From positions 62,001 through 126,000 of the forward strand of contig JACKLL010000009.1 of assembly GCA_024235935.1 (NCBI GenBank): a stretch of 64,000 bases of DNA, given 5' to 3'. This stretch comes from Rhodoferax sp. (GTDB lineage: Bacteria > Pseudomonadota > Gammaproteobacteria > Burkholderiales > Burkholderiaceae_C). Below the pieces are notes generated by a model. That model was not told the DNA's origin. It saw only the letters and a program-made list of their open reading frames with translations, and did not search any database. A program made the position numbers and the translations under genes. Positions 62,809 through 64,000 of the stretch are shown in pieces; within the stretch, counting starts at the first letter, position 1; each line of letters starts with the position of its first letter.

Positions 62809-63423
62809 TTACACAGTCGGCGGAAATAAATCTTCACCCCAGTCCAGGGACTGGCGCAGCAGCGGCCAGTCGAACCCGGCGCCTGGATCAAACTTGCGCC
62901 CCGGTGCCACATGCTCATGCCCGACCACCTGACGAATCGGGTAGTTGGCGCGGATCGCCGTGCACAGGTCCGCCACCACGCAGTACTGGACCGGCGCGAA
63001 CCGTTCGCCCTCCAGGCCCTCGAGCTCGATGCCGATCGAAAAATCGTTGCAGTTGTCGCGGCCCTGATGGCAGGACGCACCCGCATGCCAGGCACGCGCA
63101 TCGCAGCTGACGAATTGCCACAGACGGCCGTCGCGCCGGACGAAAAAGTGCGCCGACACCGTCAAGCCGCGGATCTGCTGGTAATAGGGATGGGCATCCC
63201 AGTCCAGCGTGTTGGTGAACAGCTGTTGAACCGCCAGGCCGCCATAGACCCCCGGCGGCAGGCTGATCGAATGCAGCACCACCAGGTCGACCGCCATGCC
63301 CGGCGGACGCGGACCGAAGTTCGGCGAGTCCAGGCGACGGGCGTCGCGGAACCAGCCCTGGTCCCAGGCCGATGTCGGATCCTGCCCCTGGTCGCAGGTT
63401 TCAGTCGGCGTCATCCACCGCAT
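62809..63423 (-). CDS. ampD: 1,6-anhydro-N-acetylmuramyl-L-alanine amidase AmpD
   Basis: A cytoplasmic zinc amidase of muropeptide recycling, also controlling AmpR-type beta-lactamase induction where present. The protein is 204 residues with SPNFGPRPPGMAVDLVVLHS, zinc ligands His in VVLHSIS, His in VGHEHVAPGRKFDPG and an Asp in the same block. The start overlaps the pilR end; an ATG at 63414 is an equal candidate. Confidence 0.93.
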   Translation of the reverse strand: MRWMTPTETCDQGQDPTSAWDQGWFRDARRLDSPNFGPRPPGMAVDLVVLHSISLPPGVYGGLAVQQLFTNTLDWDAHPYYQQIRGLTVSAHFFVRRDGRLWQFVSCDARAWHAGASCHQGRDNCNDFSIGIELEGLEGERFAPVQYCVVADLCTAIRANYPIRQVVGHEHVAPGRKFDPGAGFDWPLLRQSLDWGEDLFPPTV

Positions 63424-64000
63424 CCCGGTCTGCGGGTACGTCGATCTTCAGCCGGGCGATCCGGTAACGGATCTGGCGCAAGCTCAGGCCCAGCCTTGCC
63501 GCAGCGGCCGTCCGGTTGAACCCGGTCTCGTGCAAGGTCTGCACCAGGATTTCACGCTCCTGCCGGTCCAGATGGCTTTGCAGGTCGCTGGGAATGACGA
63601 TCGGCGCTGCGGCATCGACCACTTCCCCCGGCGGCGGCGGCGCAACTGCGGCCTGCCGAAGGTTCTCCTCGGGCATCGACTCCAGGGGCATCGGCAAGGT
63701 CGAATCCCCCAGCACATCGACGCGCAGGTCCCCGCCTTCGCTCAAGGCCACCGCGCGGTGCAGCAGATTCTCCAGTTCCCGCACATTGCCCTTGAGCGGC
63801 GCCAGGCAGATACGCTCGAGCACGCTGGCGGACAAGGTTGGCACCGGCATGCCGGCCTCCTGTGCGATGCGCCCCAGCAGACTGGCACACAGGGCCGGCA
63901 GATCGTCGAGCCGCTCGCGCAGCGGCGGGATCACGATGTCGATGACATTGAGCCGGTAATACAGATCCTGCCGGAACCGCCCCGCCTGCACCTCGGCCGC
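63401..64000 (-). CDS. pilR: Sigma54-dependent response regulator PilR, C-terminal part
   Basis: The gene continues beyond the right edge; about 200 C-terminal residues are visible. The end of the AAA+ sigma54-interaction domain (RFRQDLYYRLNVIDIVIPPL ... GNVRELENLLHRAVALSEGG) is followed by a linker and a Fis-type helix-turn-helix (LVQTLHETGFNRTAAAARLG). Its position next to ampD matches pilS-pilR-ampD in related bacteria, which suggests control of type IV pili; that assignment rests on context. Confidence 0.8.
   Translation of the reverse strand, partial: AAEVQAGRFRQDLYYRLNVIDIVIPPLRERLDDLPALCASLLGRIAQEAGMPVPTLSASVLERICLAPLKGNVRELENLLHRAVALSEGGDLRVDVLGDSTLPMPLESMPEENLRQAAVAPPPPGEVVDAAAPIVIPSDLQSHLDRQEREILVQTLHETGFNRTAAAARLGLSLRQIRYRIARLKIDVPADRDAVDDAD

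Overview
The window is a high-GC chromosomal segment of a betaproteobacterium. Gene order and protein features point to Burkholderiales, most likely Comamonadaceae or a close relative: XerC, HslVU and a complete division/cell-wall cluster lie in one run, a histone H1-like protein sits next to nrdBA, and pilR follows ampD. The family-level placement is inferred from gene order, not from a database search. Almost all of it is housekeeping sequence.

Layout. 1-404: 5' part of an FAD-dependent oxidoreductase (minus). 503-1420: cysK (minus). 1479-1893: RNase P RNA. 1977-4048: a DOPA-dioxygenase-like protein and a NUDIX/metallo-beta-lactamase fusion. 4116-6683: dapF, DUF484 and xerC. 6684-10290: a lower-GC accessory block (amidohydrolase, Bug-type binding protein, divergent LacI-type regulator with palindromic operators). 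10415-17884: rlmI, a CobW-type zinc GTPase, a zinc-finger-less DksA, a STAS protein, hslV and hslU. 18036-36668: the dcw cluster (mraZ, rsmH, ftsL, ftsI, murE, murF, mraY, murD, ftsW, murG, murC, ddlB, ftsQ, ftsA, ftsZ, lpxC), with most junctions overlapping as ATGA. 36698-37926: a 59-residue membrane protein and a transglutaminase-like protein. 44486 back to 37948 on the minus strand: a YqiA-like esterase, an RNB ribonuclease, tonB, mtgA, an acyltransferase, a cdsA-like gene and ruvC. 44541-48178: rodA, a beta-hydroxyacid dehydrogenase and tldD. 48211-49554: DAHP synthase behind an aromatic-rich leader peptide and attenuator. 49603-56525: mpl, an unknown protein, a TlpA-like protein, accB, accC, prmA and a zinc-ribbon protein. 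56545-64000: a PfkB kinase, a histone-like protein, nrdB and nrdA with NrdR boxes, ampD and the 3' part of pilR.

The genes work together mainly in the cell envelope. DapF supplies meso-DAP; MurC-F, MraY and MurG build lipid II; FtsW/FtsI, RodA and MtgA polymerise it; FtsLQAZ organise division; Mpl and AmpD recycle muropeptides; LpxC commits to lipid A.

The most notable observations are: (1) a predicted attenuator before the DAHP synthase gene whose short peptide carries Phe, Tyr and Trp codons; (2) three tiny ORFs that bridge neighbouring genes with ATGA overlaps at both ends (ftsL-ftsI, ddlB-ftsQ, rodA-dehydrogenase); (3) a recurring -10 box placed 5-7 bases before the start codon of several genes, suggesting leaderless mRNAs; (4) single-base deletions confined to ftsA and ftsZ, which break ftsZ and are probably sequence errors; (5) an RNase P RNA with a changed base in helix P4; (6) candidate MraZ direct repeats and a paired NrdR-box promoter. 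I did not find a defence system, CRISPR array, transposase, prophage or tRNA gene.
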